Assembly (NCBI GenBank): GCA_963727035.1
Contig: CAVSEY010000029.1
Coordinates: 1-64,000 of the forward strand
Direction: 5' to 3'
DNA: 64,000 nt
From: Rhodoblastus sp963727035
Lineage (GTDB): Bacteria; Pseudomonadota; Alphaproteobacteria; Rhizobiales; Beijerinckiaceae
Shown here: positions 1-9,318 of the stretch, one piece after another
Numbering within the stretch: position 1 is the stretch's first letter
How the letters are laid out: the number at the start of each line of letters is the position of its first letter
Position numbers and translations under genes: made by a program
The notes under the pieces: model-generated
The model's input: the letters and a program-made list of their open reading frames with translations, nothing else
The model's database searches: none
What the model was told of the DNA's origin: nothing

Positions 1-140
1 GTCTTGCCGCTGCCGTTGGGGCCGAGAAAGCCATGGATGCGGCCGCGCCGCACCTGCATCGACAGGTTGTCGACCACCAATTTGCCGTCGAAACTCTTGC
101 TCAGGCCCTCGACGTCGATGACGATGTCGGCGGCGTTCAT
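1..140 (-). CDS. ABC transporter ATP-binding protein (N-terminal fragment)
   Basis: Only the first 46 or so codons lie in the window; the gene runs off its left edge. The visible part begins MNAADIVIDVEGLSKSF and reaches the Walker A motif GPNGSGKT, which defines an ABC ATPase. The ATG (138-140 on the minus strand) overlaps the TGA of the upstream membrane fusion gene by 4 bases, so translation is probably coupled. With the MFP and the TetR gene this matches the layout of E. coli cecR-ybhG-ybhF, where the ATPase powers a YbhFSR-type drug exporter; that analogy is inference. The permease genes would lie outside the window. Confidence 0.9.
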   Translation of the reverse strand, partial: MNAADIVIDVEGLSKSFDGKLVVDNLSMQVRRGRIHGFLGPNGSGK

Positions 141-1129
141 TTCGTCGCCTCCACGGGGAGGAGCCGCGCCTCGATCGGCAGGCCGAGCGGCAGCAGGACG
201 GAAAGATCGTCGAGCCGCGCGTCCACCCGGAACACCAGCTTGCTGCGCTCCTGCAGCGAGAAGATCACCGGCGGGGTATATTCCGCCTGCTGGGAAATAT
301 AGATCACGCGGGCCTGAAGACCGGGCCGGCAATTATCGCAGGAAACCGACACTTTCGCGCCCAGAGTGAAGCGGGACAGCTGCGTCTCGGGAACATAGAA
401 GCGAATCTTGCGGTTTTCCGGCGGCAGCAAGGCGAGAATCGGCTGGCCGGCGGCGACGATCTCTCCCGGCCAGAAATAGACGTCCTGAATGATTCCGCTG
501 GCCGGCGCATGAACGGTCTGGCGCGCGATCCGCACCTCGATCTGATCCAGTTCGGCCTGGGCCTGGGTGATGGCGGCGCCGGCGGCGGAGATTTCATGGC
601 TGCGCGAGGGGATCAGGCCGGCCTCGACCTGGCGTTGCGCCTGGGCGAGATTGGCCTTGTCGCGGTCGAGCGCGAATTTGGCCTGGTCGCGGGCGGCGAC
701 CGTGGCCGCGCCCCTGGCCAGGAGATAGGCCTGCCGGTCATATTCGGTCTGCGAGAGCACGAGCGCCGCCTTGGCGGCTTCGACCGCGGCCTGGAGCACG
801 GCGATCTGCTCGGGGCGTTGCAGCGCCTCCTGAAGATTTTTCAGGTTGGCCCTGGCCTGCTCGATCTTCGCCTCGGCCTCGGCGCGCTGCTGGTCGAGAA
901 TGGGCGTCGCGATGGCGAACAGCACCGCGCCCTTGGCGACCTGGGCGCCTGGCTCGACATTGAGAAGGCTCAGTCTTTCGCCCTCCACGGGACCGATCTG
1001 GACGAGGTCGCCTTCGACATAGCCTTCGAACAGATCCTGCGGCTTCGCCGGAGCGAAAAGCCTGCTCGCGATCCAGCCGATCAGCATCACGGCGACCAGC
1101 GCGATTATGACCTTGCGCAGGCTTTTCAT
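137..1129 (-). CDS. HlyD/YbhG-family periplasmic membrane fusion protein
   Basis: A protein of about 330 residues with an N-terminal signal-anchor (IIALVAVMLIGWIASRLF, about residues 8-25), a short biotinyl-lipoyl-like segment, an Ala/Gln/Glu-rich coiled-coil hairpin (roughly 75-200) and a C-terminal beta-barrel region. This is the normal architecture of the HlyD/EmrA/YbhG adaptors that link an inner-membrane exporter to the outer membrane. I chose the ATG at 1129 rather than the in-frame ATG at 1144 because it follows a good Shine-Dalgarno (GGGAGGAG) and overlaps the TetR stop by 4 bases. It is coupled at its other end to the ABC ATPase. The substrate cannot be deduced. Confidence 0.88.
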   Translation of the reverse strand: MKSLRKVIIALVAVMLIGWIASRLFAPAKPQDLFEGYVEGDLVQIGPVEGERLSLLNVEPGAQVAKGAVLFAIATPILDQQRAEAEAKIEQARANLKNLQEALQRPEQIAVLQAAVEAAKAALVLSQTEYDRQAYLLARGAATVAARDQAKFALDRDKANLAQAQRQVEAGLIPSRSHEISAAGAAITQAQAELDQIEVRIARQTVHAPASGIIQDVYFWPGEIVAAGQPILALLPPENRKIRFYVPETQLSRFTLGAKVSVSCDNCRPGLQARVIYISQQAEYTPPVIFSLQERSKLVFRVDARLDDLSVLLPLGLPIEARLLPVEATK

Positions 1130-1749
1130 TCGCTCCTCCCGCACAGGGCGCGCAACAGAAGTTCGACATGCGCCTCCATCATCGCGCCGGCGTCGAGCGT
1201 CTCGATGCGCGCGAAAACCACGCTCCAGATCGTGGCGACGAGGGCGGGGGCGATGACAAGCTGCGGAAAGCGCGCGAGTTCGTCGGAGACGAATTCGCCG
1301 CTGGCCAGACCCTTGGCGATTATGGCGCGAATCAGCCGCAGGCCGCGCGAAATGATCTCACGATGGTAAAAATCGGCGATGGCCGGAAAGCGCGCGCCCT
1401 CGGACAGCACGAGATGCAGCACGCGCCGGCGCTCGGGGTCCTGCACGCCCAGGGCCAAGGCCCGCCCTATCAGCCGCAACATTTCGCTCGCGGGCGCGGG
1501 GGAGGCGGCGACGGCCTGTTCGACCTCGGCCAGGGTGGCGCCGATCGTGCTGGCGACAATGGCTTCGAGCAGGTCCTGCTTGGACGAAAAATAGAGATAG
1601 ATCGTGCCCTTGGCGACGCCGGCGGCGGCGGCGACATCGTCGAGCCGTGTGGCGGAAAAACCTTTTGCGGCGAAAAGATCGAGCGCCGCGGCGCGGATCG
1701 CCCGGATCCTTTCTTCCCGCTCGGCCGATGTGCGCGCCTGCCGTCCCAT
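1126..1749 (-). CDS. TetR/AcrR-family transcriptional regulator
   Basis: A 207-residue one-domain regulator. The N-terminal 60 residues carry a classic TetR helix-turn-helix, with ALDLFAAKGFSATRLDDVAAAAGVAKGTIYLYF containing the typical recognition-helix sequence KGTIYLYF. The C-terminal two thirds is a variable ligand-binding domain. The gene is first in a minus-strand operon with the membrane fusion protein and ABC ATPase, whose start codons overlap preceding stops. A perfect palindrome about 16 bp upstream of the start (1765-1788) is the probable operator, implying autorepression and repression of the exporter, relieved by an unknown ligand. Confidence 0.9.
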   Translation of the reverse strand: MGRQARTSAEREERIRAIRAAALDLFAAKGFSATRLDDVAAAAGVAKGTIYLYFSSKQDLLEAIVASTIGATLAEVEQAVAASPAPASEMLRLIGRALALGVQDPERRRVLHLVLSEGARFPAIADFYHREIISRGLRLIRAIIAKGLASGEFVSDELARFPQLVIAPALVATIWSVVFARIETLDAGAMMEAHVELLLRALCGRSE

Positions 1750-1764
1750 GGCTTTGTCCGTAAA

Positions 1765-1788
1765 TTATGACTGACTGACCAGTCATAA
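1765..1788. promoter_or_regulatory. Palindromic operator for the TetR regulator
   Basis: A perfect inverted repeat with 9-bp arms TTATGACTG (1765-1773) and CAGTCATAA (1780-1788) around a 6-bp spacer. It lies 16 bp upstream of the TetR start codon on the minus strand. The sequence resembles the TGACTGnnCAGTCA-type sites bound by many TetR regulators. It sits in a locally AT-rich stretch, so it may overlap the promoter. Binding is inferred from position and symmetry. Confidence 0.72.
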
Positions 1789-1933
1789 AACATATAACAA
1801 TCTCTCTAGCCTTGATCGGCATCAAGGTTTAGCCGTGTATCGGGCCTAAATTGGTTCGAGAGGGCGTTTCGCCCAGGCAAGCCGCATCTGCGCCTGTCGG
1901 AATCGGGCGCGTCTGAAAAATCGGGAGGCGATA

Positions 1934-2653
1934 ATGCGCGCGTCGGAAATCATGGTCAGCCCGGTCAAGTCCATCAGTCCCGAGGCGACGATCGAGGAAG
2001 CCGTGGAAATGCTGCTGTCGATGCATGTTTCCGGCGCTCCGGTGGTGGACGCCGACGGCCGGCTGGTCGGCGTGATCAGCGAGGCGGATTTCCTCCACCG
2101 CGCCGAACTCGGCACGACCAAGCGCCGGGCGCGCTGGATCGAGTTCCTGCTCGGCCCGGGAGAAACCGCGGAATCCTATGTGATGAGCCATGGCCGCAAG
2201 GTCGAGGAACTGATGACCCGCGATGTCATCAGCGTGAATGTCGCCGCCTCGCTCAACGAGATCGTCGATCTGATGGAGCGGCGCAGGATCAAGCGCCTGC
2301 CGGTGCTGAGCGGCGACCAGCTCGTCGGCATCATCGCCCGCTCCGATCTGCTGCGGGCTCTGGCCAAGACCCTTGTCGCCAACAAGGCCGCCCCCGGCGA
2401 GATCAGCGATCAGGCGATTCTCGACAAGCTGATGGCGGAACTCAACAATCAGGGATTCGCCTCGCCGAAATCGCTCGAAGTGACGGTCGACCATGGCGTG
2501 GTGACGCTGAAAGGCGAGATTTTCGACGAACGGCAGCGCCCCGCGCTGATCGTCGCCGCCGAGAACATTCCCGGCGTAACCAAGGTGGTGGATCAACTCA
2601 CCTGGATCGAGCCCTTCTCCGGCATGTCGATCAACAACGCCAGAGGCTTCTGA
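1934..2653 (+). CDS. CBS-domain pair plus BON-domain protein
   Basis: A 239-residue soluble protein. Two CBS modules occupy about residues 1-60 (MRASEIMVSPVKSISPEATIEEAV onward) and 90-150 (VEELMTRDVISVNVAASLNEIVD onward). A C-terminal BON domain spans about 165-230 (KSLEVTVDHGVVTLKGEIFDERQR). CBS pairs bind adenosyl nucleotides and BON domains bind phospholipid or surfaces, so this family is usually viewed as an energy- or stress-sensing accessory. The ATG at 1934 follows GGGAGG at good spacing. It appears monocistronic, divergent from the TetR operon and convergent with the NTPase gene. Confidence 0.88.
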   Translation: MRASEIMVSPVKSISPEATIEEAVEMLLSMHVSGAPVVDADGRLVGVISEADFLHRAELGTTKRRARWIEFLLGPGETAESYVMSHGRKVEELMTRDVISVNVAASLNEIVDLMERRRIKRLPVLSGDQLVGIIARSDLLRALAKTLVANKAAPGEISDQAILDKLMAELNNQGFASPKSLEVTVDHGVVTLKGEIFDERQRPALIVAAENIPGVTKVVDQLTWIEPFSGMSINNARGF

Positions 2654-2698
2654 CGCTCAGGCGGTCGAAATCCGGCCGGCGCGCGGCGCCGCCCGAAG

Positions 2699-4546
2699 TT
2701 ACACCGAAATTTGGCGGGCGAGCGCCGCCGCCCGGATGGCGTCCTCGAGGCCGATCGGCCCGTCGATCGCCGCCGCGTTGGCGAAGGCCTCCCGCAAGGC
2801 CGGCGAGCCAGTGGGGGCGAAAGCGCCGTGGTCCGCGCCGAGCGCCTGGGTCAGCGCCGCGCGATCCTCGACCGAGCCGGCGATTTCTGCCGCGATGAAC
2901 AAGGCGAGGGCGGCGGTGAGGCCGACGGGGGCTTCGGGCGCCGGGCGCAGGAAGCGGAAAAGATTGCGCAGGCGCTTCTGGGCGCGCGGATTGGCGCCGG
3001 CGAGCGGCCCCATCGCTCCGGTCAGGCGCGTTTCCAGCGGCGACAGCGGCGTGTCGAAGGGCGCCAGGACGATCGGCTCGCCGATCGGTTCGCCGGTCCC
3101 GCCGCCATCGAGCCGCAACGGCAATTGTATGCGGCGCGCGATTTCCTCGCCCCGGTCATGGAACAAAGCCGGATCGAGCGCATGAACGGCGAGAAAGCCG
3201 GGACGCGCCAGCAGGTCGTGGACGCGGCGGAACAGATCGGCGGAATCGGCGGCGCCTTCATAGCCGTCCACGGCCACGACGACGCGCCGGGGCGCGCCGG
3301 CCGTCGTTCCGCTTGCGATCTGATCGGAAAGCGATTCGAGAAAGCCCAGGGCATGGTCGCGCTTGAGCGAGTCTTCGTCGCTTTCCAGAAAGAGCGGCGG
3401 ATTGCGGCTGGCGCCGGCGGCGTTGGCGCGGCGCTCGGCTTCGGAGGCCTTGCGGGCGAGGGCGTCCACTTCGCCGCCCATCAGTTCGACGTTGCGCGCC
3501 CGATGGGCGAGGGCTTGCTCGACTTCATGCCTTTTGTCCGCGACATCCTGGTCGAGCAGGCCGGCGGCATGGATCAGCGGACGCATGAAATTCACGGCGC
3601 GCCAGACATTGAGGCCCAGAAGCGCCAGCGCGATCAGCGTGAAAAACCGCGCGGCGAGCGGCAGCCAGCCCAGATGGCCTTGCAGGAAATCGGCGCTCTG
3701 GGCGCCGATCGAGCCGCCGCTGGCGATCAAGCCGAGCAGGCCGGCCGTGTTGGCGGCGAGCCAGGCCAGGCCCATGTTGGCGCCGAAGGCGAGAACGGCC
3801 AGCGCCAGCAGGCGCTTCTGGCCCTTGAAGGCATAGAAACCGCGCAACGAGGCCAGCAGGCGGCGGACAAGGCCGCCCAATTCGTTGAGATCGCGCGTGA
3901 GATCCTTGAAGGCGGCCAGCGACTCGCCTGTGAAGCCGAAGCGGCGCAGCCGCGGTTCGAAGGCGTTGCGGATCCTGCGCGCATAATTGTCCACGCGCGT
4001 CCCCGGCGTTTCATAGAGCAATATGTCCTTGAGGGCGGCGCGGCGCATTTCGGAATCGGACAGGGCCTGCTTTTCCGCGATCAGCTTGCGGCGCATGTCC
4101 TGGAGTTCGTCGCGCGTGGCGCGGGCGATCGCGCCCGGGTCGGCGCCGAAGTGAGGGGCCTCCCGCGCCGCTTCTTGAGCGAGCGCGCCATGGCGCGGCG
4201 ACAGCCCGCGGTAAAGCGCGGCGGCGAGCGCGCGCTCCGGTTCGTCGGCGAGGTCGGCGGCGCGCACGGCCACGACCGGCGTCCCGGCGGCGGCCAGGGT
4301 CTCGGTCAGCCAGTTGAAGGCGGTGCTCTTGCCGCCGCCGGGCGGGGCGAACAGGCCGACGGCGAAGGGGGTCGGGGCGTCGGGCCGGCGCAGCAGATCG
4401 GCCAGCCGCTTGAGCAGGCTCAGGGTTTGCGCCGTGAACGCGGCCTTGGCCGGGGCGGCGGGCGCGTCGGGCTCGAACACGACCTTTTCGGCGGGCGCCG
4501 GAGCAGGGCGGGCCGGCGGCGGGCTTTGCTGGGCGGCAAAGGACAT
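2699..4546 (-). CDS. KAP-like P-loop NTPase with internal membrane segments
   Basis: A protein of 615 residues from the ATG at 4546, which follows GGACGGAG; an upstream TTG at 4627 would add 27 residues. It has a Walker A motif (GLFAPPGGGKST, about residues 64-75). Two hydrophobic stretches follow in the middle (near LLALAVLAFGANMGLAWLAA and FFTLIALALLGLNVW). A Walker B-like strand, VVVAVDGYEG, precedes a segment FLAVHALDPALF. The order of P-loop, inserted membrane helices, Walker B and a second strand resembles KAP-family NTPases, though the usual DDLDR after Walker B is replaced. A proline-rich N-terminus precedes the NTPase domain. Function unknown; neighbours give no partner. Confidence 0.65.
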   Translation of the reverse strand: MSFAAQQSPPPARPAPAPAEKVVFEPDAPAAPAKAAFTAQTLSLLKRLADLLRRPDAPTPFAVGLFAPPGGGKSTAFNWLTETLAAAGTPVVAVRAADLADEPERALAAALYRGLSPRHGALAQEAAREAPHFGADPGAIARATRDELQDMRRKLIAEKQALSDSEMRRAALKDILLYETPGTRVDNYARRIRNAFEPRLRRFGFTGESLAAFKDLTRDLNELGGLVRRLLASLRGFYAFKGQKRLLALAVLAFGANMGLAWLAANTAGLLGLIASGGSIGAQSADFLQGHLGWLPLAARFFTLIALALLGLNVWRAVNFMRPLIHAAGLLDQDVADKRHEVEQALAHRARNVELMGGEVDALARKASEAERRANAAGASRNPPLFLESDEDSLKRDHALGFLESLSDQIASGTTAGAPRRVVVAVDGYEGAADSADLFRRVHDLLARPGFLAVHALDPALFHDRGEEIARRIQLPLRLDGGGTGEPIGEPIVLAPFDTPLSPLETRLTGAMGPLAGANPRAQKRLRNLFRFLRPAPEAPVGLTAALALFIAAEIAGSVEDRAALTQALGADHGAFAPTGSPALREAFANAAAIDGPIGLEDAIRAAALARQISV

Positions 4547-4953
4547 TTGCGGCTCCGTCCGGCGATTGGGCGTGAGGGCGACAAGGTCGAAATCGCGGCG
4601 TTCGGGCTGGGCTGCGGACAAGTTCAAGCTCCTGATGCGGGCGCGCGCGCCATTTTAGCCTCATTAACGTAAATCGAGAGCCTTGACAGGGCGTAAAGGC
4701 ATTTTTTTCATGGCGGAACGGCCAAGGCTGCGCCCAAGGCCGCCCCTCCGAGCCCGCCCCTCCAAGTCAGGCCCCGAAGACCGCCCTTTGCGAAAAAGCC
4801 GTTTCCTCTTCGAAGGCCTTGCTCTAAAAGTCCGCCGCAGGAACAGGCCGGCGCGGGGATTCTCGTCGGAGCATGATCTTTTCCGAAAGCCGGCCTCCAT
4901 TTTTCGGGATCATGCTCTGGCGGCGCGGCTCAACAGGGAAGGCGTTTTCGCCC
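4547..4953. other. Intergenic region between divergent NTPase and ettA genes
   Basis: About 400 bases with no convincing gene. It contains a possible 27-codon TTG-started extension of the minus-strand NTPase, a TTGACA hexamer at 4683-4688 with no good -10 partner, and a palindromic repeat at 4870-4916. The in-frame extension of ettA through 4873 runs across that repeat and is not family-like, so it was excluded from the gene. Confidence 0.5.
4870..4916. repeat. Interspersed palindromic repeat (AGCATGATC type)
   Basis: Perfect 9-bp end arms AGCATGATC (4870-4878) and GATCATGCT (4908-4916) enclose a core with CCGAAAGCCGG and CCATTTTTCGG. A diverged relative with the same core (CCGAAAACCGG, CCACTTTTCGG) occurs at 58881-58927. 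Repeats of this form are common in Hyphomicrobiales genomes. It lies just upstream of ettA, so it may influence that transcript. Confidence 0.75.
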
Positions 4954-6606
<1,653 letters not shown>

Positions 6607-6666
6607 CCGAACGTCCTTCTCCCCATAGGCCGTTCGAAGAGCGCCCGCCTGAAGACGGGCTATGCC

Positions 6667-6771
6667 GGGAGAAGATGGCGCGAGAGCGCCGGATGAGGGG
6701 CGCCGGCCGCGAGGGACGAACCCCTCATCCGACGCGCTCACGCGCGCCACCTTCTCCCGCAAGGGGAGAAG
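6667..6771. repeat. Inverted-repeat element downstream of ettA
   Basis: Two imperfect long arms face each other: 6667-6700 (GGGAGAAG ... GGATGAGGGG) and 6721-6758 (CCCCTCATCC ... CTTCTCCC). A third short hairpin follows, CTTCTCCC-GCAA-GGGGAGAAG, ending at 6771. The same arm motif recurs inside the 3' end of rsmH (25652-25692). It is a mobile or REP-like intergenic repeat that may also act as an mRNA 3' structure for ettA. The region 6607-7066 otherwise holds only the small broken ORF described next. Confidence 0.7.
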
Positions 6772-6799
6772 GGAGTGGCCAATGGGCCGACAATTCCGC

Positions 6800-7040
6800 C
6801 TATTCGAAAAATTCTTCGTCGATACTCGGCCAGTGTGTGCGGTTGGCGAATGTGGTTTGGCGCCCCGAAGGCACGAGCGATGCGCGCTCTTCGTCGGTAA
6901 GCGGAATGGTCATCAAATCAGGCTCGCTGCTGCGAAATTCATCACGGGCTTCGCGGCAGGAGTGGCCCGGTTTCAATCGGCGTCACGCTCAACTTATGCG
7001 CCACCACAAGCCCGGGCCGGCCGCCGCACGCTGGAACCAT
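6800..7040 (-). pseudogene. Small broken ORF with Mrr_N-like motif
   Basis: From an ATG at 7040 one frame reads MVPACGGRPG ... VTPIETGPLLPRSP and stops. One base out of frame (near 6952-6956) it continues as EARDEFRSSEPDLM, MTIPLTDEERASLVPSGR and QTTFANRTHW, ending at 6800. The total of 241 bases leaves one extra base, so a single insertion would explain the break, giving about 79 residues. The motif LTDEER-x-LxPSGRQTxFxNRxxW resembles the N-terminal winged-helix domain of Mrr-type restriction proteins, but no nuclease domain is present. It could be a remnant or a small independent protein. Confidence 0.4.
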
Positions 7041-7066
7041 TCCAGGCCTTCAAGCGTTGACTGGAC

Positions 7067-7738
7067 ATGTCTTTGCCCCACGACTATCCGCGCCTGTTCA
7101 AGCGCCCCTACAGCCAGGATGAGCTGATCGCCGACGGCGTCGTCCATGGCGTCGCCATTGTCGCGGGGCTGATCGCCTTCGCCGTGCTGTTTGGCCGCAT
7201 CGCCCGGCATGGCGGGGCCGCCGACACGCTGGCCATGAGCGTTTACGCCGTCGGCTTTTTCGTGCTGTTCGGCTCTTCCTGCGCCTATAACCTGACGCCG
7301 CCGTCGCCTTTGAAATACCACCTGCGGCGGCTCGATCACGCCGCCATTTTTCTGATGATTGCCGGCACCTACACGGCGATCCTGTCGCAGGCGCCGGGCG
7401 GCGTCACGACCTGGACGCTGGCCATCTTCGTCTGGACCGCCTCGCTCGCCGGCGCGGCGCTCAAGATTTTCTGGCCGGGAAAATACGACCGCGCGACCGT
7501 GGTCCTTTATCTCGCGCTGGGCTGGGCCGGGCTTTTCGCCGCGCCGACCCTGATGACGCAACTGCCGGCGCAAAGCCTGCTTCTCGTGCTCGTCGGCGGC
7601 TTGTTCTATTCGGTCGGGGTGCTGTTCCATCTGTGGAACAAGCTGAAATTTCAGAACGCCATCTGGCATTCCTTCGTCGCCGTCGCCGCCGCCTGCCAAT
7701 ATGTCGGCATAGCCGAAGCGGTCGGACGAGGCCTTTAG
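7067..7738 (+). CDS. trhA: TrhA/hemolysin III-family integral membrane protein
   Basis: A 223-residue protein with about seven predicted membrane helices. It carries family features near the N-terminus (YSQDELIADGVVHG, with the conserved Glu and His), SSCAYNL in helix 3, the LDHAAIFLMIAGTYT signature and a C-terminal WNKLKFQNAIWHSFVAVAAACQY containing the conserved HxFV. These residues form the putative metal site of the PAQR/HlyIII superfamily. Bacterial TrhA is linked to membrane energetics and lipid homeostasis rather than true haemolysis. It stands alone and converges on the next minus-strand gene. Confidence 0.9.
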   Translation: MSLPHDYPRLFKRPYSQDELIADGVVHGVAIVAGLIAFAVLFGRIARHGGAADTLAMSVYAVGFFVLFGSSCAYNLTPPSPLKYHLRRLDHAAIFLMIAGTYTAILSQAPGGVTTWTLAIFVWTASLAGAALKIFWPGKYDRATVVLYLALGWAGLFAAPTLMTQLPAQSLLLVLVGGLFYSVGVLFHLWNKLKFQNAIWHSFVAVAAACQYVGIAEAVGRGL

Positions 7739-7770
7739 AGTGTCAAAACGGGTGGGAAACGCTCTCCAGC

Positions 7771-7864
7771 GGTCAGGTCAGAAGCGCAACTTCGGGCAAG
7801 AAGTTTCGGTGTCGCGTCAAGCAGCCCGAAGGTCGCGCTCCGCCTTGGGAAGGGTGACCTGACC
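7771..7864. repeat. Inverted repeat between convergent genes
   Basis: A perfect 10-bp inverted repeat, GGTCAGGTCA at 7771-7780 and TGACCTGACC at 7855-7864, spans the space between trhA and the convergent small gene. The 74-bp loop has no T-tract on either side, so it is not a typical terminator. Confidence 0.45.
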
Positions 7865-7898
7865 CTTGACCGTCGCGCCCGGCTAATCGATTGCGAGC

Positions 7899-8204
7899 TT
7901 AGCCCCAGTCCTTGCCCAGCGCGCCGAGGTTCGCGCGCGCGAGATCCTCCGGCGTCATGGCGATCCGCATTTCAACTTCGGCGTCGAAGCTCAGAAACCA
8001 CGGCTCCGCCAGGGCGGGGATTTCGGAGGCGTCCTTGACGTCAACCACCAGAACGGCGCCGCGGTCGCCGCCGAATTCGGTGAAATAGACGGCCTCCGGT
8101 TTGATCGCTTCCAGAATTTTCTGGATTCTCGGCCCGACGCTGCCATCGCGCACCGCGCTGTTGAAAGGTTCCGACGGCAGTGTGACGTTGATGAGCATGC
8201 GCAT
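7899..8204 (-). CDS. Conserved hypothetical protein, about 100 residues
   Basis: A 101-residue soluble protein beginning MRMLINVTLPSEPFNSAV and containing AVYFTEFGGDRGAVLVVDVKDASEIPALAEP and IAMTPEDL. The alternating beta/alpha pattern with a central VxYFTE strand suggests a small ferredoxin-like fold. I associate it with a family of similar-length proteobacterial proteins of unknown function. It has no signal peptide. It is transcribed alone, convergent to trhA. Confidence 0.75.
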   Translation of the reverse strand: MRMLINVTLPSEPFNSAVRDGSVGPRIQKILEAIKPEAVYFTEFGGDRGAVLVVDVKDASEIPALAEPWFLSFDAEVEMRIAMTPEDLARANLGALGKDWG

Positions 8205-8330
8205 GGCTTTAACCCTCCTCGATCCGTTGGCGCCAAACGCTAGTCCTTGTCGCGGGCCGCGCCAAGCTCAATAAGGGCGCATGCCGGCGTGAACTTGTCC
8301 GTCACGTCGCCGCTGAGGGCGATGAAGGCT

Positions 8331-8356
8331 CTGGGCCGGCTGTGACTCCGGCCCAG
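8331..8356. repeat. GC-rich hairpin downstream of the PsiF-like gene
   Basis: A perfect 9-bp stem CTGGGCCGG (8331-8339) / CCGGCCCAG (8348-8356) with an 8-base loop lies just beyond the stop of the minus-strand PsiF-like gene. No T-tract follows, so it is a stabilising 3' hairpin or weak terminator at best. Confidence 0.45.
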
Positions 8357-8371
8357 GTCGTCAAAGGCGTG

Positions 8372-8632
8372 TCAGCCCTTCTTGCACTTGGTCATGAAAG
8401 CCTTGCGCTCTTTGCCATGCATTTTCTGGGTGTCGGCCTGTTTCGAGCACTCCAGGGATTTCGCGGAGCGCGGCTTGGCGGCTTTCGCTTTATGGGCTTT
8501 CGCTTTGGCGGCGGGGGCCGCGGCGGCGGGAGCGGCGGCGGCAGGCGCGGCCGGAGCGTCAGGAGTCTGGGCGTAAGCCGCGCCGGTGAAGGCGAGGAAT
8601 GAAAGGACTGCAATGGAATTGACAAGTTTCAT
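8372..8632 (-). CDS. PsiF-repeat small secreted protein
   Basis: An 86-residue protein. The first 21 residues form a signal peptide (MKLVNSIAVLSFLAFTGAAYA, cleavage after AYA). An Ala/Pro- and Lys-rich low-complexity stretch follows (about 22-58). The C-terminus has a single PsiF-type motif, SLECSKQADTQKMHGKERKAF followed by MTKC, with its paired cysteines. PsiF was named for phosphate-starvation induction in E. coli; the function is unknown. No Pho box was recognised upstream. It is probably periplasmic, with one disulphide. Confidence 0.82.
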   Translation of the reverse strand: MKLVNSIAVLSFLAFTGAAYAQTPDAPAAPAAAAPAAAAPAAKAKAHKAKAAKPRSAKSLECSKQADTQKMHGKERKAFMTKCKKG

Positions 8633-8793
8633 GGTTTGCCTCCGGAACCTGTTCCAATGGATTTGGACGACGAACGATTGCGCGCCGCCATGCTCATGTT
8701 AGCGTCCAATCGCACCCGTGTCTCCTATGTAAAGAGAGGAAAAATCCGGATCTTATTCTTGCCGAAGGCGGCGCAAGGACAGTCAGGCTGGCT

Positions 8794-9318
8794 TCACGGG
8801 CGACCGGAGCGCCGCTGACAGGCGTCTGGCGCCAATGCCTCCCACCATTTCAGCGCCGCGTCCAGCGCGCAGGGCAGCGCCTCGGCGCAGTCGCCGGAAA
8901 AATCCCGCCAGCCCGTCGCCCATTTGGCGCCGACGCCGACCAGGGTCGGAATTTCGGCGAGGCACGCGGCGCCGATCTCGTTCAAAAAGCCGCCGCCTTC
9001 CAGTTCGACCCGGCCGAAACGACTGACCAGCAGCAGGTCGGGCGCGGCGGCCACGCTTTGCGCGAGCAAGCCGGCGGCCTCGGCCAAAGCGGCGCTGTCC
9101 AGCCGGCAGCCTTCGGCGCAGGCGCCGAGATTCTGCATCAGGTCGATCCGTTTGCCGCTGTCGATATGGGTGACGAAAACCGATTCGCCGCAGGGCTCCT
9201 GCAGCAGCCCGCCGACGCGAAAGCCTCGCGCGGCGACGACGTCCCGCATCCGCGCAAAGAGCGCGTCGATCGGCTCGCCCTGCTCGTAAATCATCGCGGC
9301 AAGGCGGTGCGGCCTCAT
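8794..9318 (-). CDS. DUF2478 family protein, molybdenum-linked
   Basis: A 174-residue soluble protein of the DUF2478 type: N-terminal AAMIYEQGEPIDALFARM, the VGGLLQEP strand, the central LLLVSRFGRVELEGGGF segment and C-terminal PTLVGVGAKWATGWRDFSG. The fold is thought to resemble small P-loop NTPases, although a canonical Walker A is not visible here. DUF2478 genes are often found with molybdate uptake or cofactor genes. Here the ATG overlaps the mobA stop by 4 bases, which strengthens a role in molybdenum metabolism (inference). Confidence 0.78.
   Translation of the reverse strand: MRPHRLAAMIYEQGEPIDALFARMRDVVAARGFRVGGLLQEPCGESVFVTHIDSGKRIDLMQNLGACAEGCRLDSAALAEAAGLLAQSVAAAPDLLLVSRFGRVELEGGGFLNEIGAACLAEIPTLVGVGAKWATGWRDFSGDCAEALPCALDAALKWWEALAPDACQRRSGRP

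Noticed and set aside
4873..4953. Longer N-terminus for EttA
   Set aside because: The extension runs through a palindromic repeat and is not family-like; MARQFIYHM at 4954 is the usual start.
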